From Rhodopseudomonas sp. BR0M22 (GTDB lineage Bacteria > Pseudomonadota > Alphaproteobacteria > Rhizobiales > Xanthobacteraceae): a stretch of 64,000 nt of DNA. Below the pieces are notes generated by a model. It was not told the origin of the DNA and did no database searches. It saw only the letters and a list, made by a program, of their open reading frames with translations. Positions 7,676 through 16,120 of the stretch are shown in pieces. Position numbers and translations under genes: made by a program. Position 1 is the first letter of the stretch. Each line of letters starts with the position of its first letter. The DNA lies in NCBI RefSeq assembly GCF_010907035.1, contig NZ_QUMK01000007.1, positions 1 through 64,000 of the forward strand, written 5' to 3'.

Positions 7676-8371
7676 ATGGCTGCATTCGACGCAACAATGG
7701 TCGACCTCATCCACGACGACACCTCGTTCTACCAAGACGCACTGCAGATGGCGCGGTTCTGCTTGCTGGTCTCCATCGGCTGCGCAGTACTTGCGGCCGG
7801 TGACAGCGACCGCACCAAATTGCCCGTCAACGCAACGTTTAGCAGCCACCTCGAAAGGGGTATCCCGATCATCGCCTCGCGATATCAACTCCGGCCTATC
7901 GAGACCGCCCACCTCAATTTCCACTTCGGTAATGTGCTCTACGACGAGGCAACCGAACAGGTCGCCTTTATCGACCCGGACTACTCGGTGCGCGGTATCG
8001 ACCCGTTGTTCGGCTTATCTCGCTTCGTCTTCTCGTTTTGGCATGAGCTTGCGACGGAAATTGTCGACGCCGTCAAAATCGTTCCCATGTCGAATTCGGT
8101 CTTGTTTGTGATCAGAAACGATGAGCACCGGCGGATTCTCGAGGGAATTCCGGAACTAAGAGGCATGTCCGGATTATTCGGCTGGTTGGACCCGGCGGAA
8201 ATCCCAAAATTCTATGCCCTCACTGTCTACTGCTTCCTTCGCAGTATGCGGATCAACGGAACGGGGCGGCCGTGGGTGGCGCCTGAACATCCTATGGCCG
8301 CCCGACCGGAGGATGTGTTGCTGCTCGGCTGCCTGCTGTTTCTGGAAGGCTTTCAGACGAGATCGGGCTGA
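7676..8371 (+). CDS. Kinase-fold (APH-like) protein, N-lobe missing
   Basis: 231 residues resembling the C-terminal lobe of aminoglycoside/choline-kinase-fold phosphotransferases. The catalytic loop appears as 'HLNFHFGNVLYD' (79-90), where active members read H-x-D-x4-N; here the Asp is Asn (N81). The metal-binding 'FIDPD' follows at about 98-102. The ATP-binding N-lobe is absent: the frame is closed by a stop at 7610 and no ribosome binding site precedes the ATG. It therefore looks like a truncated gene or a pseudokinase. It lies 39 bases before the efflux pump gene and may share its transcript. Confidence 0.55.
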   Translation: MAAFDATMVDLIHDDTSFYQDALQMARFCLLVSIGCAVLAAGDSDRTKLPVNATFSSHLERGIPIIASRYQLRPIETAHLNFHFGNVLYDEATEQVAFIDPDYSVRGIDPLFGLSRFVFSFWHELATEIVDAVKIVPMSNSVLFVIRNDEHRRILEGIPELRGMSGLFGWLDPAEIPKFYALTVYCFLRSMRINGTGRPWVAPEHPMAARPEDVLLLGCLLFLEGFQTRSG

Positions 8372-8410
8372 CCGACATGTCAGAATCGGCCGCAATGCAC
8401 TGAAGCTCCA

Positions 8411-9802
8411 ATGAGAACGACCATGTCATCTGCAGTAGAAACCCTGGAGACCGGTTTTGCGGCTCCGCGACGCTATTTTGCGGCGGCGGCGATTCTGATC
8501 GGCGTGCTGATGGCCGCGATCGACAGCTCGATCGTCAACATTGCGCTTCCATCGATCGCGCAAGCGCTGGAGGTCGATTCCGCCTCGGTGATCTGGGTGG
8601 CGAACGGCTATCAGGTGGCCAGCGCATCTACGATGCTGATCTTCGCTTCGCTGGGTGCCAGACTGGGCGAGCGTCGGTTTTACGCGATCGGGATGGTGCT
8701 GTTCACGCTATCCTCGCTCGGCTGTGCGGTCTCCACGACGTTTGCGATGCTCGTCTTCATGAGAGTTGCACAGGGCATCAGCTACGCGATCATGATCAGC
8801 GTCGGTCTAGGCCTGTATCGCGCGATATTCCCGCCGAGCGCGCTGGGCATGATCTTCGGCCTCAACGCGCTGGCATTCGCGATCGGCACCGCGGTCGGCC
8901 CTGCGCTTGGCGGGCTGATTATCTCATATCTGTCTTGGCCCTGGCTGTTCTACATCAACATCCCGCTCGGCCTCGTGGCGATCTATTTCTCCATCAGTTT
9001 CCTCGGCCTGGACTCGGCGAGCGAAACGGGCTTCGACTTTGCAGGTGCATTTACCTCCGCCGGGGCATTCGGCTTGCTGGTCGTGGCCGTCGACGAAATC
9101 GGACGGTGGAGTGACCTCACGGTCGGGCTGCTCCTGGCGACATCCGCGATCCTGCTCGCGATCTTCCTATTCATTCAGACCAAAGCCAAGAGTCCACTGC
9201 TGCCGCTGGATATCTTCACCCAGCGACGCTACTCGTTTGCCGTATTGTCGTCGGTCACGATGTTCGTCTCGCAGGGCATGGCACTGGTCGCGTTGCCGTT
9301 CGTGCTGCAGCACACCTATTCCTATAGCGTCCTGACCTCGTCCTTGATCTTCACGGCGTGGCCACTCGCCGTCGCAATCTGCGCGCCGCTGTCGGGAAGC
9401 CTCTCGGCCAAGTTCAACGCGACCCACATTTCGACCGCCGGAGTCGCTCTGTTTTGCATCGGCTTCGCGTCGCTCGCGGTCTTGCCTCGGGACGCCACGA
9501 TCGTCGACCTGGTTTGGCGGATCGCGATCTGCGGCGTCGGCTACGGCTTTTTCCTGCCACCGAACAACAAGGAAATGTTCTCGAACGTCGAAAAGCGCCG
9601 AGCCGTGACGGCGTCCGGCGTCCTGTCGACGGCCCGAACGGCGGGGCAATCGATCGGAGCCGCATTGGTCGCGATGATCATCGTGCTGTCGAACGGCCTG
9701 GCGGGCAGCGCCGGCGGCAGCTTCATCGCTTCGGTGTTCGGCGTCGCCTGTGCGATCTGCTCGCTATCCGCGCTGTTCAGTATGCTGCGGATCCATCGCT
9801 AG
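8411..9802 (+). CDS. MFS drug efflux transporter, DHA2 (14-TM) family
   Basis: A 463-residue major facilitator with about 14 hydrophobic segments. The N-terminal 'MAAIDSSIVNIALPSIAQAL' is the DHA2 TM1 signature (D-x-T/S-I-V-N-x-A-L-P). 'GARLGERRFYAIGMVLF' matches the TM2-3 loop motif A (G-x-L-a-D-r-x-G-r-k/r). It would export hydrophobic compounds by proton antiport across the inner membrane. No fusion or outer-membrane partner is seen nearby. It lies in the tRNA-Glu island behind the kinase-fold gene; the LysR gene further upstream could regulate it. The substrate cannot be predicted. Confidence 0.88.
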   Translation: MRTTMSSAVETLETGFAAPRRYFAAAAILIGVLMAAIDSSIVNIALPSIAQALEVDSASVIWVANGYQVASASTMLIFASLGARLGERRFYAIGMVLFTLSSLGCAVSTTFAMLVFMRVAQGISYAIMISVGLGLYRAIFPPSALGMIFGLNALAFAIGTAVGPALGGLIISYLSWPWLFYINIPLGLVAIYFSISFLGLDSASETGFDFAGAFTSAGAFGLLVVAVDEIGRWSDLTVGLLLATSAILLAIFLFIQTKAKSPLLPLDIFTQRRYSFAVLSSVTMFVSQGMALVALPFVLQHTYSYSVLTSSLIFTAWPLAVAICAPLSGSLSAKFNATHISTAGVALFCIGFASLAVLPRDATIVDLVWRIAICGVGYGFFLPPNNKEMFSNVEKRRAVTASGVLSTARTAGQSIGAALVAMIIVLSNGLAGSAGGSFIASVFGVACAICSLSALFSMLRIHR

Positions 9803-9851
9803 AAAAATGTCGCCCAAATCCGCGCCGCGATGCCCCCTTTTTCGGGGAGGC

Positions 9852-10058
9852 TCAATTCGCGCGAACTCTCAGGCTTCCATTCTTCGCGCTGGAGTCGGAC
9901 AGCAAGAGCCAATCGGAATCCGGGCCGGACTTGACGGCATAGCGATCGACCTGACCGCAGCTGCTGCATTCGAACATCCGAACCTCGTGGATCAACTCGA
10001 TCGGGGGGATTCGCGCCAGCGCGGTGCGCTCGCCGCAAGACGTACAGGAGCATCGCCA
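9852..10058 (-). pseudogene. Fragment of a Zn-ribbon protein (paralogue of 10455-10682)
   Basis: The minus-strand frame encodes 'RCSCTSCGERTALARIP', then 'MFECSSCGQVDRYAV', ending at a TGA at 9852. It matches the intact protein at 10455-10682 through both C-x2-C pairs and the segment between. No start codon remains: a stop (10059-10061) lies immediately before the homologous region, and the expected ATG is shifted out of frame. I read it as a broken duplicate. Confidence 0.6.
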
Positions 10059-10059
10059 T

Positions 10060-10338
10060 CACGGTGGTCTTGTCGCTGCCGGCTTCGACCTGACAGAGGA
10101 ATGGCCTCGGGCCGTTGAACTGGTGATGACGCCAGTGCTCCAGGAGCCGCTGGGTCGTACCGATAACTTGCCAGTCAGCAGGATTGCGCAGCGCCCGCCA
10201 GCTGTCGATATAGCCGCGGATTTCATCGATCAGAGCGTTTTCGGTGTCGGTTTCGAGGTCAAGCGCCCCCTGATCCTCGGTGGCCTTCTTCCGCGATGCG
10301 GATACCAGAACGATGAACCGCGACGGCCGGCATCTCCA
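10060..10338 (-). pseudogene. N-terminal fragment of a type III restriction-type helicase
   Basis: The minus-strand frame runs from after a stop at 10339-10341 without a start codon. It encodes 'FIVLVSASRKKATEDQGALD', 'EIRGYIDSWRALRNPADW' and 'LLEHWRHHQFNGPRPFLCQ'. From memory this resembles the region before the helicase core of DEAD/DEAH proteins annotated as type III restriction endonuclease subunit R. Homology stops abruptly after 'CQVEA', where the Zn-ribbon fragment begins. It is a relic of a larger gene; a search against that family would confirm it. Confidence 0.5.
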
Positions 10339-10450
10339 TCATGCTTGATGGTTTGTTGATGCAGTCTGCGCAACTTCAACACATCATCCAGCACATAAGC
10401 CGACGGTTGAATAACGAGTTCAGTGCGTTAAACAAATTCCTTCCTAACAG

Positions 10451-10467
10451 TCCGCTAGGGAGCGCCA
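10451..10467 (+). repeat. Putative attR: second copy of tRNA-Glu 3' end
   Basis: An exact 17-base direct repeat of 5688-5704. It overlaps the last four codons and stop of the 75-residue Zn-ribbon gene on the opposite strand, so that gene's C-terminus (DGAP) is encoded by the att sequence. Confidence 0.8.
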
Positions 10468-10682
10468 TCCTTGTTTTTCAGCGCAGCAATAATTCCCGCC
10501 AGACGCTCGTCGGCCAGAAGAGTCCAGGCAGTATTCGGGGCCGGACTAACTTCGTAATAGTCGGTTTGTCCGCAAGTCGGGCATTCGTAGATTCGCAATT
10601 CAAGTGACCGAACCGGCGAAATCCGGGCGAGGCCTGTGCGCGCTCCGCAGCGCGTGCATCGCGGTCGCATCTCTGTTCCCAT
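10455..10682 (-). CDS. Small Zn-ribbon protein, unknown function
   Basis: 75 residues, MGTEMRPRCTRCGARTGLAR at the start, then 'YECPTCGQTDYYEV'. Two C-x2-C pairs about 25 residues apart form a probable zinc ribbon. A second ATG at residue 5 is possible. A broken paralogue lies 400 bases downstream at 9852-10058. Its 3' end overlaps the right-hand att repeat, so its original C-terminus may have been replaced by the integration event. I do not recognise a named family. Confidence 0.6.
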   Translation of the reverse strand: MGTEMRPRCTRCGARTGLARISPVRSLELRIYECPTCGQTDYYEVSPAPNTAWTLLADERLAGIIAALKNKDGAP

Positions 10683-11180
10683 AACGGCACCGAACAGAAA
10701 CTGATTGGCCCGCGAGAATTTCGCGAGGACAACAATCTATGATTGAATATTTCCCAGTATATACACCTAAATTCATCATCTAAGGAATCGAATATCGGGA
10801 TAGCGGCCATGTCGACCTCGGTCCATCGTCGACAAACAAGCCCGATTTCCCGCTGCAACCGCTCGACGGCAGCCGGAGATCGCTGAGCGGCCGCGATACC
10901 GCGGGGCCGTCGCACAGACCAATCGTCAAGAAAGCCGATCAGGCGAATACAAACAGTGTGATCGCAAGTGCCAACGCGACAAGATGCAAAACGGCTGGGA
11001 TCATTGTGCCACGCCCGCCAAAGTCGTCGCAATCAAGCGCTATGATTAACCGATTCCCGCGCTGGTTCGATCGCTGTCACGCTCGCAGATGATGCAGATG
11101 AATACCGCGAAACCTTTTCCCACCGACGGGCGTTGCGCGATGTAGGTTCCTGTTCGGGAACCCTTGAAGGAGAACCTCCC
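10683..11180. other. Intergenic stretch right of the island
   Basis: About 500 bases, AT-richer at 10730-10790. The only coding candidate is the 21-residue hydrophobic peptide at 10939-11004. The upstream region of the HdeD-like gene occupies the right end. Confidence 0.4.
10939..11004 (-). CDS. Possible 21-residue hydrophobic peptide
   Basis: The frame MIPAVLHLVALALAITLFVF plus a final A is a single hydrophobic segment, similar in style to the 26-residue peptide at 4874-4954. The upstream GGCGGG is an imperfect ribosome binding site, and there is no terminator. Low confidence; it could be chance. Confidence 0.22.
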   Translation of the reverse strand: MIPAVLHLVALALAITLFVFA

Positions 11181-11771
11181 ATGTCGATGCCAGATGACGG
11201 CCTTCGTCCCGAAGATGTCGCGCGCTTGCAGGCCCGCGTCGAGGCGGCCATTCGCGATCACTGGAAGGCCTATTTGTTCGAGGGCATTCTGCTGCTGATC
11301 ATCGGCTTTGCGGCCATCCTGCTACCGCTGCTCGCCAGCCTCACCTTCACCATCATGCTGGGCTGGCTGTTCTTCATCGCCGGCGTGGCGGGCGTCGGTT
11401 TCTCGATCTGGGCGCGGAAGGGGCCTGGCTTCTGGTGGTCGCTGCTGTCCGCGGCGCTCGCATTGATCGCAGGCCTGGTGCTGATCGCGATGCCGCTGCA
11501 AGGCACGCTGACCCTCACCTTCATCGTCGGCGTCTACTTCCTCGCCGAAGGCGTTGCCACCATCATGTATGCGTTCCAGCATCGTGGCCGGATGTCGGAA
11601 CGCTGGGGCTGGATGCTCGCAGCCGGTGTCGCCGACATCCTGGTGGCGTTCATCATCATCTCGGGCTGGCCAGGCACAGCCTGGGCGATCGGACTGCTGA
11701 TCGGCATCAACCTCGTGTTCGGCGGGACCTCGTTGATCGCGATGGCCCTCGCCGCTCGCAAGGCAAGCTGA
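11181..11771 (+). CDS. HdeD family membrane protein (DUF308)
   Basis: A 196-residue integral membrane protein with six hydrophobic segments in three similar pairs, the DUF308/HdeD pattern. Segments begin at 'YLFEGILLLIIGFAAILLPL', 'LGWLFFIAGVAGVGF' and 'WSLLSAALALIAGLVLIA'. HdeD in enterobacteria is tied to acid resistance; in alphaproteobacteria the role is not established. The ATG at 11181 follows GAAGGAGA and removes 16 unrelated residues of an upstream in-frame start. No operon partner. Confidence 0.85.
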   Translation: MSMPDDGLRPEDVARLQARVEAAIRDHWKAYLFEGILLLIIGFAAILLPLLASLTFTIMLGWLFFIAGVAGVGFSIWARKGPGFWWSLLSAALALIAGLVLIAMPLQGTLTLTFIVGVYFLAEGVATIMYAFQHRGRMSERWGWMLAAGVADILVAFIIISGWPGTAWAIGLLIGINLVFGGTSLIAMALAARKAS

Positions 11772-11798
11772 TCCGATAAGCGTTGGCCGCGGCTCGCG

Positions 11799-12065
11799 TC
11801 AGCAGCCGCGGCAGATGCTCTTGATCTTGCGGTCGAGCGCAGCGTCCCGCGGATCGACCTGATCGATCGACCGCTCCGACGGCGTGTCCGACCGTCGCGG
11901 CTGCAGATGACCGATCGGTGCCTGTCTGGTCCCCGATCCGCTCGAGGCGCCCGGCGACATCGTCGAACCGGGTGACGAGGTCGAGGCTCCGCCAGAGCCG
12001 GACTGTGCGAATGCAACGCCCCCACTCAGTGTCAGGATCGCGGCTGCGATCATTACAGGTTTCAT
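11799..12065 (-). CDS. Small secreted protein, unknown function
   Basis: An 88-residue protein starting MKPVMIAAAILTLSGGVAFA, a good signal peptide with cleavage after AFA. The mature part is Gly/Ser-rich, then 'IDQVDPRDAALDRKIKSICR' and a C-terminal GC. Two cysteines near the end could form a disulfide. The start is fixed by GGAGAG seven bases upstream; a longer frame is not supported. Bradyrhizobiaceae encode many such proteins of unknown role. Confidence 0.7.
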   Translation of the reverse strand: MKPVMIAAAILTLSGGVAFAQSGSGGASTSSPGSTMSPGASSGSGTRQAPIGHLQPRRSDTPSERSIDQVDPRDAALDRKIKSICRGC

Positions 12066-12224
12066 CGGAGCTCTCCTTCCATCCAAGTTGCCGCCGCGAT
12101 GCTGGTCTGCGACGCCGCCGGCAGCCAAGCGATCGTCTTCAGCCAGCAATCCCGCGCCGACCTCGCACCAACGCATTACGCTCCGCTCAGTTGCGGTGCC
12201 TCTGGAGCGACGGTGAACCATCGC

Positions 12225-13316
12225 TCATCCCGACTGCGGCGGATACAAATGCACCTCGCCGCAATAGTCGGCGACACGATAGCGCGAATCCGCTTCAGTT
12301 CCATCTCCGTCCGACAAATAATTGGGGCCAATCGGCGCCTTGCCGTAGCCGCCAGGAATGTCGAGCACATACTCCGGCTGGCAAAGTCCGGAAACACTGC
12401 CGCGCAGTGCCCGCATCAAGGCCTGACCTTCTGCGAGCGTCGTCCGCAGATGCGCGGTACCGGGCGCGAGATCGCCATGATGCAGGTAGTACGGCTTGAT
12501 GCGGCATGCCACGAAGGCGCGCATCAGCGCCTCCAGCGTCGCCACGTCGTCGTTGACACCGCGCAACAGCACCGATTGGCTGACCATGGGAATCCCGGCG
12601 TCGACGATCCGCGCGCACGCCGCGCGCGCAGCTTCAGTCAATTCGCGCGGGTGATTGGCGTGCAGCGCAAGCCAGGTCGTTTTCCCGGGCGCACGCAGAG
12701 CCCGAACCAAATCGGGCGTCACCCGTGCTGGATCGGCAACGGGCAGCCGGGTATGAAAGCGGACGATCTTGACGTGCTCGATGTCAGCGAGTTCGCCCAT
12801 GATCTCGCCGAGCCGGCGCGGCGACAGCATCAGCGGATCGCCGCCGGTGAAAATCACCTCCCAGATCTCGTCGTGCGCACGGATGTAGTCCAGCGCCGCA
12901 GCGGTCGCCTCGCGCGACAACGCATTGTCCTTGCCGGGGCCGACCATCTCCCGGCGGAAGCAGAACCGGCAATACACCGCGCAGACGTGCACCGGCTTGA
13001 AAAGCACCCGATCACGATGGCGATGCACGATGCCTTCGACCGGCGAATGCGCGGCATCACCGATCGGATCGTCGCGCTCGACGGGCAATGTCACGAGTTC
13101 GTCGGCGCGCGGGATGTACTGCCGCGCGATCGGATCGTCGGGATCGTCGCGATCGATCAGCGCCGCCACCGCCGGCGTCACCGAAATGGCGTAGCGCGCC
13201 GAGATTTCTTCAAGCACCGCGCGATCTTCGGCAGCAGCAAGGCCTTCGTCGATCAGCTCGGCGGCCTGACGCAACGTCGCCGAAGCCGGCGTGTGCAATC
13301 GCGTGACCTTGGTCAT
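12225..13316 (-). CDS. epmB: EF-P beta-lysylation protein EpmB (lysine 2,3-aminomutase-like)
   Basis: A 363-residue radical SAM enzyme that converts (S)-alpha-lysine to (R)-beta-lysine for attachment to elongation factor P. The [4Fe-4S] motif CAVYCRFC (C112, C116, C119) binds SAM. 'VIFTGGDPLML' is the GGDP loop of the family, and the PLP-binding lysine lies in the C-terminal part near 'PGGYGKAPIG'. Its ATG overlaps the epmA stop as ATGA (13313-13316), so the two are translationally coupled. Length is normal for EpmB and shorter than a catabolic lysine 2,3-aminomutase. Confidence 0.93.
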   Translation of the reverse strand: MTKVTRLHTPASATLRQAAELIDEGLAAAEDRAVLEEISARYAISVTPAVAALIDRDDPDDPIARQYIPRADELVTLPVERDDPIGDAAHSPVEGIVHRHRDRVLFKPVHVCAVYCRFCFRREMVGPGKDNALSREATAAALDYIRAHDEIWEVIFTGGDPLMLSPRRLGEIMGELADIEHVKIVRFHTRLPVADPARVTPDLVRALRAPGKTTWLALHANHPRELTEAARAACARIVDAGIPMVSQSVLLRGVNDDVATLEALMRAFVACRIKPYYLHHGDLAPGTAHLRTTLAEGQALMRALRGSVSGLCQPEYVLDIPGGYGKAPIGPNYLSDGDGTEADSRYRVADYCGEVHLYPPQSG

Positions 13317-14368
13317 GAGCCCTCGCCCGCCGGCGGCGTCCACACCACCTGATCGATCGTCGTTGCGCCGGCAGCCAGCATCACCAGGCGGTCGAAGCCG
13401 AGCGCCACGCCGCTGGCTTCCGGCATTTCAGCGACTGCCGCGAGAAACGCCTCGTCGAGCGGATAGCGCTCGCCGTAACGCCGCTCCTTCTCGTCCATCG
13501 CCGCGACGAAACGGGCCCGCTGCTCGCTCGCGTCGGTGAGCTCGCCGAAGCCATTGGCGAGCTCAACCCCGCAGGCATACAGCTCGAACCGTTCGGCGAC
13601 GCGTGGGTCGTCGGGCTTGGCCCGGGCCAGCGCCGCTTCGGGCGCCGGGTATTCGCTGAGCACCGTCAGCCGTCCGTCGCCGAGCCGCGGTTCGACATGC
13701 TCGACCAGCACCTTGCTGAAGATGTCGGACCAAGTGTCGTCGTCGGCAATCCGCACTCTGTTGGCAGCGGCCGACGCCAGCGCCGCGCGATCCCCCTCGC
13801 CTGCAACGATTGTCGCCAGCAGGTCGATGCCGGCGTAGCGGGTAAATGCCTCAGCCACCGTCACGAGCTCGGGATCGGCCTGCGGATCGGCGCGGCGCCC
13901 CCTGAACGAGAACGCCCCGATTCCGGTGGCGTCGGCCGCGACGCGGATCAGCGCGATGGTGTCGTCGATCACCTGCCGGTACGGCGCATCGGCGCGATAC
14001 CACTCCAGCATGGTGAACTCCGGCAGATGCACCCGGCCGCGCTCACGGTCACGAAACACCCGGGCGAGTTCGAAGATTCGCGTCTCGCCGGCGGCGAGCA
14101 GCTTCTTGCAGGCGAACTCCGGCGAGGTCCGCAGATATCGGGTCCGCCGTTCGCCATCAGGGCCCTGCAGTTCGGTCCGCGGCGCGTGCAGATGGGTCTC
14201 GTTGCCTGGCGAGATTTGCAGGACGGCGGTCTCCACCTCGGTGAAATCCGCGCCCTCGAACCAGCCGCGCACGGCTCGCGTCACCGCGCCCCGCGCACGC
14301 AAAAATGGCTGACGGTCCAGATACCTATCCCTGTTCCACCAGGGCGACGGTTGGCTTGTCGCCTCCAT
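13313..14368 (-). CDS. epmA: EF-P--(R)-beta-lysine ligase EpmA (GenX/PoxA/YjeA)
   Basis: A 351-residue class II lysyl-tRNA synthetase paralogue without the anticodon-binding domain. It activates beta-lysine with ATP and joins it to a conserved lysine of EF-P. Class II motif 2 appears as 'FELARVFRDRERGRVHLPEF' and motif 3 as 'SGVALGFDRLVMLAAG'. I chose ATG 14368 (MEATSQPSPWW) as the family-like start; an upstream ATG at 14416 adds 16 residues. It is divergent from efp, 137 bases away, so enzyme and substrate genes share one intergenic promoter region. Confidence 0.93.
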   Translation of the reverse strand: MEATSQPSPWWNRDRYLDRQPFLRARGAVTRAVRGWFEGADFTEVETAVLQISPGNETHLHAPRTELQGPDGERRTRYLRTSPEFACKKLLAAGETRIFELARVFRDRERGRVHLPEFTMLEWYRADAPYRQVIDDTIALIRVAADATGIGAFSFRGRRADPQADPELVTVAEAFTRYAGIDLLATIVAGEGDRAALASAAANRVRIADDDTWSDIFSKVLVEHVEPRLGDGRLTVLSEYPAPEAALARAKPDDPRVAERFELYACGVELANGFGELTDASEQRARFVAAMDEKERRYGERYPLDEAFLAAVAEMPEASGVALGFDRLVMLAAGATTIDQVVWTPPAGEGS

Positions 14369-14505
14369 CTCAAGTCGCCCCCATCCGGCCGCGCAAAACA
14401 CTGGCATCAGCGCCACAAATCAGTATGTTGCGCCCCGAAACCGTTTCGGCCTCGGGATACCAACGCCCGGATCGGGCCCGGACCTGAACGACAGGAAACA
14501 TTCCT

Positions 14506-15072
14506 TTGAGAGTCATCGCCAGTTCTATTCGCAAGGGCAACGTCCTCGAGCAAGATGGGAAGCTTTACGTTGTCCTGTCTGCCGAAAACATTCATCCCGG
14601 CAAGGGCACGCCCGTCAGTCAGATCGAAATGCGCCGAATCAGCGACGGCGTGAAGATCTCGGAGCGCTACAAGACCACCGACCAGGTCGAAAAGGTCACC
14701 ATCGAAGAGCGCAACTACAGCTTCCTCTACGAGGATGGCGAAGGGTTCCACTTCATGGAGCCGGAATCCTACGATCAGGTCCAGGTCTCGAAGGACGTGG
14801 TCGGATCGTCCGCCCCTTATCTGCAGGAAGGCATGGTGGTGAAGCTGTCGATGCACGACACCACGGCCGTCGCGATCACCCTGCCCCAGCGCGCCACGCT
14901 TGAAGTCGTGGAGACCGAGCCGGTCACCAAGGGACAGACGGCATCGTCGTCCTATAAGCCGGCGGTGCTGTCCAACGGCGTCCGCACCGCCGTCCCTCCG
15001 CATATCGGCACCGGAACCCGCATCGTCGTACTGACCGAAGACGGCTCCTACGTCGAGCGCGCCAAGGACTAA
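14506..15072 (+). CDS. efp: Elongation factor P
   Basis: 188 residues. EF-P binds between the P and E sites of the ribosome and relieves stalling at polyproline. The three-domain beta-barrel protein starts [20 protein letters not shown]. The modified lysine lies in 'HPGKGTP' (K33). The start is TTG, preceded by AGGAAA; the family N-terminus fits exactly and no ATG alternative exists. Divergent from epmA/epmB, which modify it. EpmC, the hydroxylase of enterobacteria, is not present here. A strong terminator follows. Confidence 0.96.
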   Translation: MRVIASSIRKGNVLEQDGKLYVVLSAENIHPGKGTPVSQIEMRRISDGVKISERYKTTDQVEKVTIEERNYSFLYEDGEGFHFMEPESYDQVQVSKDVVGSSAPYLQEGMVVKLSMHDTTAVAITLPQRATLEVVETEPVTKGQTASSSYKPAVLSNGVRTAVPPHIGTGTRIVVLTEDGSYVERAKD

Positions 15073-15100
15073 TTGCAATCAGCCCTGCTGACTGCCGCAA

Positions 15101-15127
15101 AGCCCGCCGCATCCCGGCGGGCTTTTT
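15101..15127 (+). terminator. Rho-independent terminator of efp
   Basis: AGCCCGCCG (15101-15109) pairs with CGGCGGGCT (15115-15123), followed by TTTT. It lies about 30 bases after the efp stop codon. Confidence 0.88.
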
Positions 15128-15139
15128 CGTTGGCGTTCT

Positions 15140-16120
15140 TCAAGGGCGCGGCGGCGGCCGTTTCGGCACGAACACGCTGACCGCGTTGCGCAATAGCTCG
15201 AACCGGGCCGGCGTAAACGTCACCAGCTCGCCATCGGCATTCACTGGACGCGGCTTACGGGTACGAATTTCAAACGACGTGCCCCGCGCGGCACGCACCT
15301 CGCGCCACAATGCGTGGCGGCCCTTGCGGAAGTCGTAGGCCACCGCCAGCAGCTTCCACACCTGCGCAAATTCCAGCGAATACAAATCGAACTGGCCGTC
15401 GTCAATTTCGGCGGTGTGCTCCACCGCCATGCCGCCGCCGTAGTAACGACCGTTGCCGACCGCGACCTGCATGGTTTTCACCCGCACCTGCTCATCGCCC
15501 GACACGATCACGGCGTGGAACGGCCGCGCCTTGCTGAGCACCTTCGCGGCGGTGAGCGCGTAGCTGAGGCGACCGAACCTGCGCTTGCTTTCGCCGCTCA
15601 GTTCGCGCGCCAAATCTGCGCTCAGGCCAACGCTTGCGACGTTGAAGAAGTTGTGGCCGTTGACGTCTCCGAGGTCGATGGTCTTGAGATGCCCCGCCGC
15701 GATCACGTCTGCGGCAGCTTCCATATCGAGCGGCAGGCCGAGCGTCCGCGCCAGATCGTTGGCGGTCCCGGCCGGGATGATGCCCAGCGGTAGCCCGGTA
15801 GTCACCAATGCAGGCGCTGCCGCGTTCAATGTGCCGTCACCGCCGGCGATCACCACGCCTGCGGCCCCTTCGGCATGGGTTTCGATCCACGGCGCGACCT
15901 CGTGGCGACTGGAAGGCGCCGAAACCATCAGGTCGAAACCCGCGGCGCTGAGCTTGGAGCCCGCCAGACCGACGGCCTGACTGCCGGAGCGGCTGCCCCG
16001 ATTGATCACCATCAGCAGCCGGCGGGTCGGCGCCCCTTGAGGAACGGCGCTGCCGAGCCCGAAGCCGCCGCTCGGCGCAGCCTCCTCGAGATCCGGCCCG
16101 ATTTCGGATTCGCGGTCCAC
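15140..16120 (-). CDS. Diacylglycerol kinase-family lipid kinase (YegS/BmrU-like)
   Basis: A 326-residue member of the DAGK catalytic domain family. It has 'VVIAGGDGTLNAAAPALV' with the nucleotide-binding GGDGT, 'LGIIPAGTANDLARTL' and C-terminal 'RPVNADGELV', all hallmark motifs. These enzymes phosphorylate diacylglycerol or related lipids at the membrane. The start is GTG (16118-16120) with GAGGAG upstream. About 35 residues precede the domain. Convergent with efp across the terminator. The exact lipid substrate is unknown. Confidence 0.88.
   Translation of the reverse strand: MDRESEIGPDLEEAAPSGGFGLGSAVPQGAPTRRLLMVINRGSRSGSQAVGLAGSKLSAAGFDLMVSAPSSRHEVAPWIETHAEGAAGVVIAGGDGTLNAAAPALVTTGLPLGIIPAGTANDLARTLGLPLDMEAAADVIAAGHLKTIDLGDVNGHNFFNVASVGLSADLARELSGESKRRFGRLSYALTAAKVLSKARPFHAVIVSGDEQVRVKTMQVAVGNGRYYGGGMAVEHTAEIDDGQFDLYSLEFAQVWKLLAVAYDFRKGRHALWREVRAARGTSFEIRTRKPRPVNADGELVTFTPARFELLRNAVSVFVPKRPPPRP

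Larger units (their letters stand above)
5688..10467. mobile_element. Decayed genomic island at tRNA-Glu
   Basis: A 4.8-kb segment bounded by 17-base direct repeats of the tRNA-Glu 3' end. It holds a LysR regulator, a truncated kinase-fold protein, a DHA2 efflux pump and two gene fragments (a Zn-ribbon protein and a type III restriction-type helicase), with long poorly coding gaps. No integrase or transposase is visible, so it cannot move on its own now. The fragments next to the right repeat suggest deletions after integration. Whether the three intact-looking genes arrived together is inference. Confidence 0.6.

Noticed and set aside
10478-11032. 184-residue minus-strand frame
   Set aside because: Its 3' half is an out-of-frame shadow of the Zn-ribbon gene at 10455-10682, and the 5' half has no ribosome site or recognisable domain.
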